DNA of 53,262 nucleotides, taken from positions 1 through 53,262 of the forward strand of contig JAIXOX010000054.1 in assembly GCA_027486555.1 (NCBI GenBank), read 5' to 3'. The translations under genes and the position numbers were made by a program. Shown piece after piece: positions 19,957 to 29,078 of the stretch. Positions within the stretch are counted from its first letter, which is position 1. The number at the start of each line of letters is the position of its first letter. This DNA is from Comamonadaceae bacterium (lineage in GTDB: Bacteria > Pseudomonadota > Gammaproteobacteria > Burkholderiales > Burkholderiaceae_C). The notes beneath the pieces were generated by a model. The model was not told where the DNA came from and did not search any database. It saw nothing but the letters and a program-made list of their open reading frames with translations.

Positions 19957-21569
19957 GCCCGCAAGTCCGCGCGGATCAGGTCAGCGGCTTTTTCGGCCAG
20001 CATGATGATGGGCGCGTTGGTGTTGCCTGACACGATGCGCGGCATGACCGCGCCATCCACCACACGCAGACCTTGCACACCGTGCACCCGCAGCCGGGCA
20101 TCGACCACCGCCATCGGGTCGCTTTCCGGGCCCATGGCGCAGGTGCCCACCGGGTGAAAAATGCTGCCCGCGCGGCGGCGCACCCAATCGAGCAGATCGG
20201 CATCACTTTGGGTTGGTGCGCCGGGTTCATGCTCTTGCACGATGATGTCGGACAGCGGTGACTGGCTGGCGATTTCGCGCATTTTGCGCACCATCTGCAC
20301 GGCCAGCCGTTGGTCGTTTTCGGCGCTCAGGTAATTGGCCTGGATCTCGGGAGCGGCCAGGGGGTCGGCGCTGCGAAGCTGGATTCGCCCCCGACTTTCG
20401 GGCCGCAAAATGCAGGCCGACAGTGTGATGCCCGGAAAGGGGTGAGGCGGTTGGTGGGGGCGATCAAAGCTGACCAGGCCGAAATGGATCTGCACATTGG
20501 GCCAGTGGGGCTCCTGGGCATTGTCCACTGACAAAAACGCGCCAGCCCGGTAAACCCCGGTGGCCAGAGACCCCGTGCGGGTGAGTTGGTAACGCAAAAA
20601 GTCGCGGGCACTGCGCCAACGGCTGTTGGCCACATCGTTGAGGGTCTCCACCCCTTGGCAGCGAAAGGACGGGCGCACTTGCAAATGGTCTTGCAGGTTC
20701 TCGCCCACGCCCGGCAAATCGACGACCGGTGCAATTTGGTGCTTGGCCAGCAAGGCGCTTGGGCCCATGCCGGACAGCTGCAAGAGTTGCGGTGACTGGA
20801 TGGCACCTGCGCAAAGCACCACTTCATGCCGGGCATGCAGGCTGTGGCTGTGCCCGTTTTGCAGCCAGCTCACGCCTTGTGCCCGTGTGCCCTGCATCAG
20901 GATGCGGGTGACCTGCGCACCGCTGATGACCTGCAAGTTGGGGCGTTGCATGGCGCGCCGCAAATAAGCCCGCTCGGTGCTCATGCGTTGGCCGTGGCGG
21001 GTGTTCATGCGAAAGTAGCCTGCACCCGAGTTGTCACCGCCATTGAAGTCGGCCGTCGGCGGGATGCCGCATTGCGCAGCGGCCGCAACAAACGCATCGG
21101 ACAAGGGATCATGGGGCACTTCAGAAACCCACAAAGGCCCCTCCTGGCCATCGCCGGGATGGGGACGATCGGTGTTCATGGCCCGCTGGAAATAGGGCAA
21201 CACATCGGCCCAAGACCAGCCCGGGTTGCCCAAGTCTTGCCAACGGTCATAGTCTTGTTGGTGGCCGCGCAGATACAACATGCCGTTGATCAGGCTGGAG
21301 CCCCCCGGGCCCTTGCCCCGGGGCCAGGGCAAGCGCCGATCGGCCATGCCGGCTTCGGGCTGTGTTTCAAATTGCCAATCGTGTGCCGGGTTGCCAACGG
21401 TTTTGAAGTAACCGATGGGAATGCTCAGCCATGGGTATTTGGAGGGCGTGCCGGCTTCGATCAAAGTGACCTGAAGGTTCGGGTCTTCGCTCAGCCGGGC
21501 AGCCAGGGTGCAGCCAGCCGAGCCAGCCCCAACAATGACGATGTCACACGAGGTGTCCGTGGTGCGCAT
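19953..21569 (-). CDS. GMC-family FAD oxidoreductase
   Basis: The 538-aa FAD enzyme is of the glucose-methanol-choline family. The dinucleotide-binding motif is [11 protein letters not shown] (GxGxxG at residues 14-19), followed by a GMC signature ([19 protein letters not shown], about 84-103) and the C-terminal catalytic region HPVGTCAMG and [17 protein letters not shown]. These enzymes oxidise alcohols to aldehydes. The ATG directly follows the stop of the Bug-receptor gene, so the two form an operon facing a LysR gene, which suggests an alcohol or polyol substrate taken up via the receptor. The substrate is not identified. No signal peptide is visible. Confidence 0.93.
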   Translation of the reverse strand: MRTTDTSCDIVIVGAGSAGCTLAARLSEDPNLQVTLIEAGTPSKYPWLSIPIGYFKTVGNPAHDWQFETQPEAGMADRRLPWPRGKGPGGSSLINGMLYLRGHQQDYDRWQDLGNPGWSWADVLPYFQRAMNTDRPHPGDGQEGPLWVSEVPHDPLSDAFVAAAAQCGIPPTADFNGGDNSGAGYFRMNTRHGQRMSTERAYLRRAMQRPNLQVISGAQVTRILMQGTRAQGVSWLQNGHSHSLHARHEVVLCAGAIQSPQLLQLSGMGPSALLAKHQIAPVVDLPGVGENLQDHLQVRPSFRCQGVETLNDVANSRWRSARDFLRYQLTRTGSLATGVYRAGAFLSVDNAQEPHWPNVQIHFGLVSFDRPHQPPHPFPGITLSACILRPESRGRIQLRSADPLAAPEIQANYLSAENDQRLAVQMVRKMREIASQSPLSDIIVQEHEPGAPTQSDADLLDWVRRRAGSIFHPVGTCAMGPESDPMAVVDARLRVHGVQGLRVVDGAVMPRIVSGNTNAPIIMLAEKAADLIRADLRA

Positions 21570-22550
21570 TCAATCGGCCTTGATCTGGGCAGCGCGTCCG
21601 ATGCGTTGCCACTTTTCGGTTTCAGAGGCAATCACGGCACTAAATTGACCGCCGCTCATGGGCTCGGTCTCCAGTGCCAAGGCCCCCAGGCGTTCGCGCA
21701 CCTCGGGCAGATTCAAGGCTTTGTTCAGTTCGGTGTTCAGGCGCTCCACCACTTCCTTGGGGGTCCCGACCTTGACCATCATCCCGTCGAAGGAACGCAG
21801 CACGAAGTCAGCAAAGCCTTGCTCGGCCATGGTGGGCACCTCTTTGAGGGCAGGCAAGCGTTTGGCACCCGTGACGGCCATGGCCTTGAGTTTGCCGCCT
21901 TGTATTTGCGGGATGGCGGCTGAGGCCGTCAAAAACATGAAGTTGGTGCGGTCGGCAATAAGGTCTCCAATGGCCATGCCAAACTGGTTGTAGGGCACAT
22001 GGGTGGTCACGGACCCCGTTTGTTGTTTAAACAGTTCGCCTGCCAGATGCGCTGGTGTGCCATTGCCGCCGGAAGCAAAACTCAAAGTGCCAGGTTTGGC
22101 CTTGGCCGTTTGAACAATGTCTGCGGGGCCTTTCAGCGTGCTGGTGATCGGGGCCACCAGCACGTTGTAACTCCAGGCCATGTGGCCCACCGGTTCCAGC
22201 TGGTTGAACTGGATGGACTGCGCCGGAAACAGCAGCGGTGCCACCAGGGAAGCCGAGGACAGCAGATAAAGGGTGTGTCCGTCGGCAGGCTGGCGCAATG
22301 CATCGGCCATGCCAATGGTGCCTGCTGCCCCGGGCTTGTTGTCCACCACGATGGGTTGGCCCAAAGCGGTGCTCATTTTTTCGGCCACCATGCGACCGGA
22401 CACATCGGCCGGCGTGCCAGGGGGCCAAGGAACGACCATGCGGATGGTTTTGCTCGGGTAGTTTTGTGCCGTGGCGGCAAAGCCCAGCGTCAGCAGCAGG
22501 CTGGCCAAAAAAGTGTGGGCCGCACGTCGAGAAACCGGAAGGGTTGGCAT
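21570..22550 (-). CDS. Bug/TctC-type periplasmic receptor
   Basis: The 326-aa Bug-family protein has a signal peptide (RRAAHTFLASLLLTLGFAATA, then QNYPSK) and Bug motifs TIRMVVPWPPGTPADVSGRMVAEKMS and VDNKPGAAGTIGMADAL. AGGAGACCATCGACC precedes the ATG. No TctA or TctB genes are adjacent, so it either shares a permease encoded elsewhere (for example tctAB at 15-17 kb) or signals. It is co-transcribed with the GMC oxidoreductase and diverges from a LysR gene. Confidence 0.94.
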   Translation of the reverse strand: MPTLPVSRRAAHTFLASLLLTLGFAATAQNYPSKTIRMVVPWPPGTPADVSGRMVAEKMSTALGQPIVVDNKPGAAGTIGMADALRQPADGHTLYLLSSASLVAPLLFPAQSIQFNQLEPVGHMAWSYNVLVAPITSTLKGPADIVQTAKAKPGTLSFASGGNGTPAHLAGELFKQQTGSVTTHVPYNQFGMAIGDLIADRTNFMFLTASAAIPQIQGGKLKAMAVTGAKRLPALKEVPTMAEQGFADFVLRSFDGMMVKVGTPKEVVERLNTELNKALNLPEVRERLGALALETEPMSGGQFSAVIASETEKWQRIGRAAQIKAD

Positions 22551-22607
22551 GGTCGATGGTCTCCTGAATGGTGTAGGTTGACGTCAAAACAGTGTTGGAC
22601 TGCTGGC

Positions 22608-22660
22608 CATTATTCAAAGTCCCTTGCGGCGTGACAAATGAATAATGTCGGTCTATTCAT
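22608..22660. promoter_or_regulatory. LysR-type operator region with three TATTCA half-sites
   Basis: In the gap between the Bug and LysR genes, CATTATTCA (22608-22616) and TGAATAATG (22639-22647) are perfect 9-bp inverted repeats 22 bp apart. The second arm also pairs with TATTCAT (22654-22660) as ATGAATA-N9-TATTCAT. Three half-sites in a divergent promoter is the classic layout of LysR recognition plus activation sites. Confidence 0.65.
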
Positions 22661-22682
22661 ACCTGAATGGGTATGATTGGTC

Positions 22683-23621
22683 ATGGCTTTGAATTTACAA
22701 CGGGTGCTGACGCTCAAGCAATTGCGCTTGGTGAGCATTCTGGGACGCGAGCTCAACTTGAGTCGGTGTGCAGACATCCTGCACTCCACCCAACCGGCTG
22801 CCTCAAGGGCGCTTGCGCAGCTGGAGGACCAGTTGCAGGTGATTTTGTTTCAGCGCACCACCAAGCGCATGGTGCCCACTGTGGCGGGTTTGAGCCTCAT
22901 TCAGCACGCTCACCGCGTGCTGGCCGAGATCGATCTGGCAGAGGAGGACTTGCTGGGCTTGTCCGGTGGTGTCAGCGCGGAGATGCGTGTCGGCGTGCTG
23001 GCTGCTTTTTCGCATGAGGTCTTGGCCCGGGCCATGGCGCGTTCGCGTGAGCTCTTGCCAGAGGTGCTGCTCATCACCCAGATGCAGCCACTGGAAATGC
23101 TTTATGAGCAGTTGCTGGATGGCCGCATTGACCTCATGCTGGCGCACGCCGAATTGCGTGTTGATTTGAACCTGGTGGAGGTCACACCCTTGTACGAGGA
23201 GCACAGCACCATCCTGGCAGGGTTGGGTCACCGCTTGCACAAAAAAAAGAAACTCTCATGGGTGGATCTGGCGCAAGAGGCTTGGGTGCTGCCGCCGCCC
23301 CACACCCCATTGCGTCCCAAAATTGACCGAATGCTGTCGGTCCACCGCAACGGCGATCGCTTGGGGCAGGGGCCGGATGTGCAAACCGACTCGTCTTTAC
23401 TCGCCCTCAGTCTGATCGGTCAAACCCCGATGCTGTGGGCCATTGCCCATCAGCAGGCCAAGCAGTTTGAAGCCACTGCGCAGCTGCAGGCACTGCGTGC
23501 ACCCGCCAAGTTGCTCAGTGGGCCGATGTGCTGTTTTCGTCTGCGCGAGGAACGACTGAAAACGCAACAAAGCATCTTCATCGGCTGCCTGAAAGACAGT
23601 GCCCTCAGCTTGGCCGAATGA
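22683..23621 (+). CDS. LysR-family transcriptional regulator
   Basis: The 312-aa regulator has the N-terminal helix-turn-helix LKQLRLVSILGRELNLSRCADILHSTQPAASRALAQLEDQLQVILFQRTTK (about residues 11-60) and a C-terminal co-inducer domain. It resembles the GbpR/PcaQ-like group often next to Bug genes. The ATG at 22683 was chosen; TTG at 22677 is in frame two codons earlier. The gene diverges from the Bug-GMC operon and probably controls it through the half-sites at 22608-22660. Confidence 0.93.
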   Translation: MALNLQRVLTLKQLRLVSILGRELNLSRCADILHSTQPAASRALAQLEDQLQVILFQRTTKRMVPTVAGLSLIQHAHRVLAEIDLAEEDLLGLSGGVSAEMRVGVLAAFSHEVLARAMARSRELLPEVLLITQMQPLEMLYEQLLDGRIDLMLAHAELRVDLNLVEVTPLYEEHSTILAGLGHRLHKKKKLSWVDLAQEAWVLPPPHTPLRPKIDRMLSVHRNGDRLGQGPDVQTDSSLLALSLIGQTPMLWAIAHQQAKQFEATAQLQALRAPAKLLSGPMCCFRLREERLKTQQSIFIGCLKDSALSLAE

Positions 23622-23629
23622 ATCCCGGC

Positions 23630-24076
23630 TCAACCCGCCAGAGCCGCCTTCACCGCAGCCGACACTTGACCCATGTCGGCCTTGCCTGCCAGTTGGGTTT
23701 TTACGGCGCCCATCACCTTGCCCATGTCGCCGGGGCCCTTGGCACCTAAATCGGCCACGATGGCCTGAACAGCCGCAGTGACTTCTTCGTTCGACATGCG
23801 TGCTGGCAGGTAGCCCACCAAAACAGCCATTTCGGCTTTTTCTTTGTCGGCCAAGTCCTGGCGTGCTGCTTGTTCAAAGGCGGCGATCGAGTCCTTGCGC
23901 TGCTTGATGAGTTTGTCCACGATGGCCACCACGGCGACATCGTCCAACTCGATGCGCTCGTCCACTTCTTTTTGCTTCATGGCCGACAGCAATAAGCGGA
24001 TGGTGCCCAGACGCTCAGCGTCTTTGGCGCGCATGGCGGTTTTCATGTCTTCGGTGATTTGTTCTTTCAGGCTCAT
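23630..24076 (-). CDS. yqeY: GatB/YqeY domain protein
   Basis: The 148-aa protein is of the YqeY family, which shares a domain with GatB of the tRNA amidotransferase. Seen: MSLKEQITEDMKTAMRAKDAERLGTIRLLLSAMKQKEVDER, then YLPARMSNEEVTAAV and GPGDMGKVMGAVK. The start at 24076 (TCGGAGCCTCTC upstream) is better than the longer frame to 24124. It follows rpsU, the usual bacterial neighbour, separated by a hairpin. It converges on the LysR gene with 8 bp between stops. Confidence 0.95.
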   Translation of the reverse strand: MSLKEQITEDMKTAMRAKDAERLGTIRLLLSAMKQKEVDERIELDDVAVVAIVDKLIKQRKDSIAAFEQAARQDLADKEKAEMAVLVGYLPARMSNEEVTAAVQAIVADLGAKGPGDMGKVMGAVKTQLAGKADMGQVSAAVKAALAG

Positions 24077-24123
24077 GAGAGGCTCCGAGAATGGCAATTG
24101 AAAAAAGGAAATTAGATACAACA

Positions 24124-24153
24124 AAGCCCGCCTGAGCGTCCTCCAGCGGGCTT
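24124..24153 (-). terminator. Hairpin between rpsU and yqeY
   Basis: AAGCCCGC (24124-24131) and GCGGGCTT (24146-24153) form a perfect 8-bp GC-rich stem 37 bp after the rpsU stop. On the minus strand it is followed by TTTGTTG, a weak U-tract, so it may only partly terminate and allow read-through into yqeY. Confidence 0.6.
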
Positions 24154-24189
24154 GTTTGCAGACCTTTGCAGGTCAAACAAAGCGGAAGA

Positions 24190-24402
24190 TCAATACATCT
24201 TCTTGGGCAACTGCATGCTGCGAACGCGCTTGTAGTGACGCTTGACGGCAGCCGACTTCTTGCGCTTGCGCTCTGTGGTGGGCTTTTCGTAGAACTCGCG
24301 GGCACGCAGGTCGGTCAACAGGCCGAGCTTTTCGATGGTGCGCTTGAAGCGACGCAGGGCAACGTCGAACGGCTCGTTTTCTTTCACGCGGATGGTGGTC
24401 AT
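24190..24402 (-). CDS. rpsU: 30S ribosomal protein S21
   Basis: The 70-aa basic protein matches S21 across its length: [29 protein letters not shown], then [26 protein letters not shown]21 sits near the anti-Shine-Dalgarno end of 16S rRNA and is needed for initiation on natural mRNAs. The start at 24402 matches the family; the ORF continues to 24438 without support. yqeY follows it. In E. coli rpsU precedes dnaG and rpoD; here those genes are not next to it. Confidence 0.98.
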   Translation of the reverse strand: MTTIRVKENEPFDVALRRFKRTIEKLGLLTDLRAREFYEKPTTERKRKKSAAVKRHYKRVRSMQLPKKMY

Positions 24403-24530
24403 TGAATCAAAGTTTCCAAAAATGTGCCGGCTGCGCAAGCAAGGGAGATCGGGCCCTTGAAACTCAGTTTCGGCGGATCCCCGTCACGAACTAGTATTTG
24501 GCAGACGGGGGTTTGCCAGCAAAGCCTGTA

Positions 24531-24536
24531 ATTATA
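24531..24536 (-). promoter_or_regulatory. Candidate -10 box for rpsU
   Basis: A perfect TATAAT lies on the minus strand about 130 bp upstream of the rpsU start. No strong -35 element is at the right distance. The gap 24403-24676 between rpsU and the barrel gene otherwise holds the promoter below and no gene. Confidence 0.4.
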
Positions 24537-24604
24537 GCCTTATGTTTGGACGAGTCGGCCTCGCGTGTGCTTGGCGCGGTATGTCTTTGCGTGGCTGAAA
24601 ATCT

Positions 24605-24634
24605 TTGTAACTTTTGCCATGACGAACCGATAAT
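24605..24634 (+). promoter_or_regulatory. Candidate promoter of the outer-membrane barrel gene
   Basis: TTGTAA (24605-24610) and GATAAT (24629-24634) are separated by 18 bp in AT-rich DNA, 42 bp before the barrel gene start. The boxes match the sigma-70 consensus at 4/6 and 5/6 positions. Confidence 0.5.
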
Positions 24635-24676
24635 TGTTTACATTATTGACTATTTCAACTTTATTTAACATTCAAA

Positions 24677-25261
24677 ATGACTAATTTTATGAAAATTGTC
24701 GGTCTGACATTGGTGTTGGCCGCATCCGCTGCTGTGCAAGCTCAACAAAAGGGGCAGGGTTCGGGTTTGTACGGTGAATTGGCCTTTTCCCCCATCAAAG
24801 TGGACCTTGATGACGGTGCTCAATCCAAAGCCGCTTACGACGTGAACGGCATGCGTGTGGTTCTGGGTCAAAAAATCCACCCTAACTTGTCGGTTGAAGG
24901 CATGTTGGGCACGGGTTTGGGTGATGACTCCAAGACGGTGGTCATCAACAAAATCAATGTCAAGTCCACCGTCAAAGTGAGCAACTTCATGGGGGCTTAC
25001 CTGCGTGCGCACACCCACCTGACCCCTGAGATCGAAGTGTTTGGCCGTGCCGGTTTTGCCCGCATGAACCTGCGTGCCACCGTGGTGGCGGGCAATATGA
25101 GCGAAAAAACCGAGACCACAGACAATTCCTTCTCTTACGGTTTGGGCATGAACTACAACCTGAACAAGACCACTTATGTGGGTCTGGACGTCACACGCTA
25201 CAACACAGAAGGCAAGAGCAAGGTCCAGGGCGTCTCCCTGACGGCTGGTTACCGTTTCTGA
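24677..25261 (+). CDS. Small outer-membrane beta-barrel protein
   Basis: This 194-aa protein has a signal peptide (MKIVGLTLVLAASAAVQA, cleavage before QQKGQG). The mature part alternates short hydrophobic strands and polar turns typical of an eight-stranded barrel (OmpA/Opa-like, PF13505 type), and it ends in YRF with the C-terminal Phe used for BAM recognition. Strand-like pieces include LYGELAFSPIKVDL, SNFMGAYLRAHTHL, FSYGLGMNYNL and KVQGVSLTAGYRF. The function is unknown; such proteins serve as adhesins, structural proteins or pores. A second Met at 24689 may be the true start. A strong terminator follows. Confidence 0.85.
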   Translation: MTNFMKIVGLTLVLAASAAVQAQQKGQGSGLYGELAFSPIKVDLDDGAQSKAAYDVNGMRVVLGQKIHPNLSVEGMLGTGLGDDSKTVVINKINVKSTVKVSNFMGAYLRAHTHLTPEIEVFGRAGFARMNLRATVVAGNMSEKTETTDNSFSYGLGMNYNLNKTTYVGLDVTRYNTEGKSKVQGVSLTAGYRF

Positions 25262-25297
25262 TCATCGCGTAGGCCCTGATTGGCCTGCTTGGTTTGG

Positions 25298-25327
25298 AGG
25301 CCCGCTTCCCAAGATGCGGGCCTTTTT
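25298..25327 (+). terminator. Intrinsic terminator of the barrel gene
   Basis: AGGCCCGC (25298-25305) and GCGGGCCT (25316-25323) form a perfect 8-bp stem around a 10-nt loop, followed directly by TTTT. It separates the barrel gene from the patatin gene, which shows that the ORF extension to 25294 is not coding. Confidence 0.9.
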
Positions 25328-25389
25328 CTCAGGTGTCGGTGACTGACACGCTGGTTAAAATAATAATTTCTAACTCCACGCACAAGCCC

Positions 25390-27660
25390 ATGTCCCTTCA
25401 AATGCTTACAAGATATTGGCTTTTGGTGCTTGTGTTGGTGGGGTACCTCATGGCCCCTGGCTTGTCGAAAGCCCAGGCGCAGGACCAGCGTCCTGCACAG
25501 CCAGCTGCGGTCGTGGTGGTTTTGGCCGGTGGTGGGGCCAAAGGGTTTGCGCATTTGGCGGTTTTGCGCAAGTTGGAACAAGACCGCATTCCGATTGCCC
25601 GGATTGTGGGCACCAGCATGGGGGCTGTGATTGGTGGTTTGTATGCCAGTGGCTTGTCCACCGACGATATTGAGCGCGTGGTGGGTGGGCTGGACCCGTC
25701 CAAAGTGGCGCTGGACCAACTCAACCGGCTCGAATTGCCTTCACGCACACGGGCTTACCAACAAAAGTACCCGGTGGAGTTGGAGTTTGGCATCAAAAAT
25801 GGCGGTCCCAGTTTTGCCCGTGGCGTCAGCGATGGTCAGCGCTTTCTGGCCTTGCTGCAGGATTTGACAGCCCACGTCCCGCCTCACATTGACTTCAACG
25901 ACTTGAAGATTCCTTTTCGGGCGGTGGCCACCCGCTACCGTGACGGCGAGATGAAGGTCTTTGTTCGGGGTGCCTTGCATTTGGCCATCCGGGCCAGCAT
26001 GGCCGCACCGGCGGTGTTTGCGCCTGTTGAGGTGGAGGGTGAAACCTATGTGGATGGCGGATTGGTGGCCAATTTGCCCATCGAAGTGGCCTTGCAGGAG
26101 GGGGCCGATGTGGTCATTGCCTCTTATTTGGCGGGTGGCACCGATGATGGCAAAGCAGAGCAGGCCAGTCATGCGCTGGTGATTGCCAATCGGATGGTCG
26201 ATATCCTGATTCGGCAAAACGAAAAGAGAAACATGGCCTTGCTCCGGCCACAAGATATTTTGGTGGCACCACAGCTGCAGGATGTTGGCTTTGCGGATTT
26301 CAACCGTGCTGCCGAAATTGTGCGCCGAGGTCAGGTCGCAGTGGCTGCCGTCAATGACCGTTGGGAGCGCCTGCAAGTTGGATGGGACCGTTCTGTGGCG
26401 CAGCCTGCATCCAAGCAGTTGTCATTTGACCAGCGCGAAAAACGCATTGTGGCCATCCAAGCCAAGGGCAACAAAGATGTGTCGCAGCAATACATCCAGT
26501 CGGTCATGTCGCCCTTGCTCGAGTTGGAGTTTTCTTCGGTGAAAACCGAGCGCTACATTGATCAGCTTTACACCAGCGGTTTTTTTGATTTGGTCAGCTA
26601 CAGCCTGGTGCAGCAGCAAGGGGATCAGTACACCCTGGTGGTGCAAGTGCGGGAAAAACCTTACAGCCCCCACTTCATGAAAACAACGCTGGGTTTTTCC
26701 ACCGAGTTGGCGGGCGTGACGCAATTTTCTGCAGGACTGGGCTATCGCCGGCCTTGGTTGACTGAATCGGGCTTGGAGTTTTCATTTGATGCGCGACTGG
26801 GCACGCAGTCCGAGTTGGCTGCACGGCTTTACCAACCCTTAAGCCCGCGATGGAGCCTGGAAACGGGTGTTGTCTTGGACAGAAACCATTTACCGCTTTA
26901 CCGAACAGCGCTTGACCGGGACGATGTCAGCGCGCAAAAGTTGTCCTATTTCAACCAGTCATTGCAAACGCTGGACGCCCAATTGGTGTACGACTACGAG
27001 CGCAAAGCCAACATCAAATGGGGTTTGACTTCCAGCAGCATTCGCAGGACTTTTGACACACGCTTTGATTTTTTGGGAGAGTCCCCGGATCAGTCCAGCC
27101 TGTTCAAATACAAGGGCGTCAAAACCCAGCTGCAAATTGACCAACTCGATTCGCTCAGTTTTCCGACCCGTGGCTTTTTCGTCAACGCCAGCCTGGAGCA
27201 GGGATTGTCAGGCACGGCCTACAGGGGCATGCGCTTGAGTGCCAAACTGGCCCGGTCATCAGGACCCCACATTTTGAATGCCGGATTGAACCTGGCGCGA
27301 GACCAAATCACGCGGGCGTGTGACAAATGCCAATCGCCCAGTCAGTTGTTCTTGGGAGGCTTCCAGCTCATGGGGGCTTATCGCATGGGACAGTTGTCAG
27401 GCACCGATCTGGCCCATGTGCAAGGCACCTACATGTACCGTTTGTCCGACGGCGGTGTGTTCAATCAGAGAACCTATGTGGGCACGGTACTGGAGGCCGG
27501 CGATGCGTGGAATCAGGGCGATCAGATCCGCACCCGTTACAGCGGCACCCTCTTTGTCGCAGTGGACAGCAAAGTGGGCGATATTTATCTGGGGGCTGCC
27601 AAGGGCTCTGGCGATGCCTATAACGTGTTTCTGCAATTGGGCAGACGGTTCAGTTTTTAA
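25390..27660 (+). CDS. PlpD-like patatin phospholipase with BamA-type barrel
   Basis: This 756-aa protein has a signal peptide (about residues 1-30), a patatin lipase domain (about 40-260), a POTRA-like domain (about 385-460) and a C-terminal 16-strand barrel of the BamA/Omp85 type (about 465-756, ending in GRRFSF). Patatin elements are all present: oxyanion GGGAKG (47-52), GTSMG with Ser76, and DGG with Asp222. This is the arrangement of type Vd autotransporters such as Pseudomonas PlpD, a phospholipase exposed or released at the cell surface. The start at 25390 follows the terminator. It is followed after 17 bp by the MscS-type gene. Confidence 0.93.
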   Translation: MSLQMLTRYWLLVLVLVGYLMAPGLSKAQAQDQRPAQPAAVVVVLAGGGAKGFAHLAVLRKLEQDRIPIARIVGTSMGAVIGGLYASGLSTDDIERVVGGLDPSKVALDQLNRLELPSRTRAYQQKYPVELEFGIKNGGPSFARGVSDGQRFLALLQDLTAHVPPHIDFNDLKIPFRAVATRYRDGEMKVFVRGALHLAIRASMAAPAVFAPVEVEGETYVDGGLVANLPIEVALQEGADVVIASYLAGGTDDGKAEQASHALVIANRMVDILIRQNEKRNMALLRPQDILVAPQLQDVGFADFNRAAEIVRRGQVAVAAVNDRWERLQVGWDRSVAQPASKQLSFDQREKRIVAIQAKGNKDVSQQYIQSVMSPLLELEFSSVKTERYIDQLYTSGFFDLVSYSLVQQQGDQYTLVVQVREKPYSPHFMKTTLGFSTELAGVTQFSAGLGYRRPWLTESGLEFSFDARLGTQSELAARLYQPLSPRWSLETGVVLDRNHLPLYRTALDRDDVSAQKLSYFNQSLQTLDAQLVYDYERKANIKWGLTSSSIRRTFDTRFDFLGESPDQSSLFKYKGVKTQLQIDQLDSLSFPTRGFFVNASLEQGLSGTAYRGMRLSAKLARSSGPHILNAGLNLARDQITRACDKCQSPSQLFLGGFQLMGAYRMGQLSGTDLAHVQGTYMYRLSDGGVFNQRTYVGTVLEAGDAWNQGDQIRTRYSGTLFVAVDSKVGDIYLGAAKGSGDAYNVFLQLGRRFSF

Positions 27661-27677
27661 GGCAAGGCAGAGCTGTC

Positions 27678-29030
27678 ATGGGTTTGAGTTTCATGCGCAT
27701 TGACCAAGTCGTGATGAGTGGCGATGGTTTTTACCAATCGATGGCTTACCACGCGTATCTCCATCTGGCTTTGCCCAATTTTGTGGTGCAGTGCACGCTG
27801 TGTTTGTTGAGCATTGCAGGGGCATACCTGCTGCGCTGGCGCTTGCTGCGTCGGATGCCGTTGGGGGGAACGAAGTTCAGGCAGTTGGGGATGGCCGGTC
27901 TGCAGACCATGGGGCCTGCGGTGTTTGCGGCAACTTCCATGGCTGCTTTGTTGGGGGCAGGTTTGCTGTGGGGATGGACCGTTCTTGACTTGTTGGTTTT
28001 ATGGGAGGTGCTGTCCCTGACCTTGTGGGTTTTGGCCATTCGCGTGGCGGGCTGGTTTTTTCGCCACGTCTTGCATCCGCACGAAGTGTTGCGCATCTTT
28101 TTGCACATGATCGAATGGTCGGTGGTGTTGGTGGCTGTGCTCACTTTTTTGGGTTTGTTCCAACCGATCACCGCTTTCATTCAAACCATTGAATTTTCCG
28201 TTGGTGAGCAAGTTTTCAAAGGGGCGAACATCGCCACAGGCTTGATCATGGGCGTTGTGGCGCTCACGGTGGCGGGCCAAATCGCCGATCTGGTGGCGCA
28301 TATGCTGAAGCGGTATGCGAGTCAGGAGACCATTCAAGGCAACGATGCCTTGATTTTGACCCGGCTGTTCAGCATGGGGATTTTCACGTTGACCTTGATC
28401 GGCGTGCTGGTCAGCTCCGGTGTCAATTTGACCACCCTGGCCGCTTTTGCCGGGGCCATGGGCATTGGCTTGGGGTTTGGCTTGCAAGAATTTGTGGTCA
28501 ATTACGTTAGCGGTTTGTACGTCTTGCTGGAGCGCGCACTGAAGGTGGGTGATTACGTGACCATCGACAAAATCACGGGGCGGGTGGTGCAAATGAGCAG
28601 CCGTGCCCTGGTGATTCGCGATGCGGTTGGCACCGAAAGCCTCATTCCCAACAGCAGCGTGATCAAGGGCGTTTTGCAAAACCACACCTTGAGCAATGAC
28701 GACTTCCGGGTGTCTTTTTTGTTGAAAATCGCCGACGTGGCCGACTACCCCAGGGCACGGGAATTGATTTTGCAGTCGCTCAAGACCTCCCCTCGCGTGC
28801 TGGTCGATCCACCTGGCAATGTGTTGATTACCGTGGTGGCTGCGAGCGAGGTGACGCTGGAGACCAGTTTCTGGATCAACGATTTGCACAACGGTCACAA
28901 AGGCCTGATTTCTGATTTGATGTTTGACATTTGCATGCGCTTTCGCAGCGAAGGCGTGCTGCTGGCCTACGAAGGGGCCGAGCCCCTGGCACCTGCCAAA
29001 GTCCTTGCCCCAAAGGCGGTGACCACTTGA
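27678..29030 (+). CDS. MscS-family mechanosensitive channel
   Basis: The 450-aa protein has several hydrophobic helices in the first 260 residues, then the MscS pore and beta domain: LTTLAAFAGAMGIGLGFGLQEFVVNYVSGLYVLLERALKVGDYVTIDKITGRVV, and GTESLIPNSSVIKGVLQNHT. The extra N-terminal helices put it with the larger MscK/YbdG-like members. MscS channels release solutes upon hypo-osmotic shock. It probably shares a transcript with the patatin gene. A 168-bp tandem REPIN duplication begins 49 bp after its stop. Confidence 0.92.
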   Translation: MGLSFMRIDQVVMSGDGFYQSMAYHAYLHLALPNFVVQCTLCLLSIAGAYLLRWRLLRRMPLGGTKFRQLGMAGLQTMGPAVFAATSMAALLGAGLLWGWTVLDLLVLWEVLSLTLWVLAIRVAGWFFRHVLHPHEVLRIFLHMIEWSVVLVAVLTFLGLFQPITAFIQTIEFSVGEQVFKGANIATGLIMGVVALTVAGQIADLVAHMLKRYASQETIQGNDALILTRLFSMGIFTLTLIGVLVSSGVNLTTLAAFAGAMGIGLGFGLQEFVVNYVSGLYVLLERALKVGDYVTIDKITGRVVQMSSRALVIRDAVGTESLIPNSSVIKGVLQNHTLSNDDFRVSFLLKIADVADYPRARELILQSLKTSPRVLVDPPGNVLITVVAASEVTLETSFWINDLHNGHKGLISDLMFDICMRFRSEGVLLAYEGAEPLAPAKVLAPKAVTT

Positions 29031-29078
29031 TGCCGGTTCGATGAACAGGACCCAGGGAGGTTGGCCGGTATGCCACGC

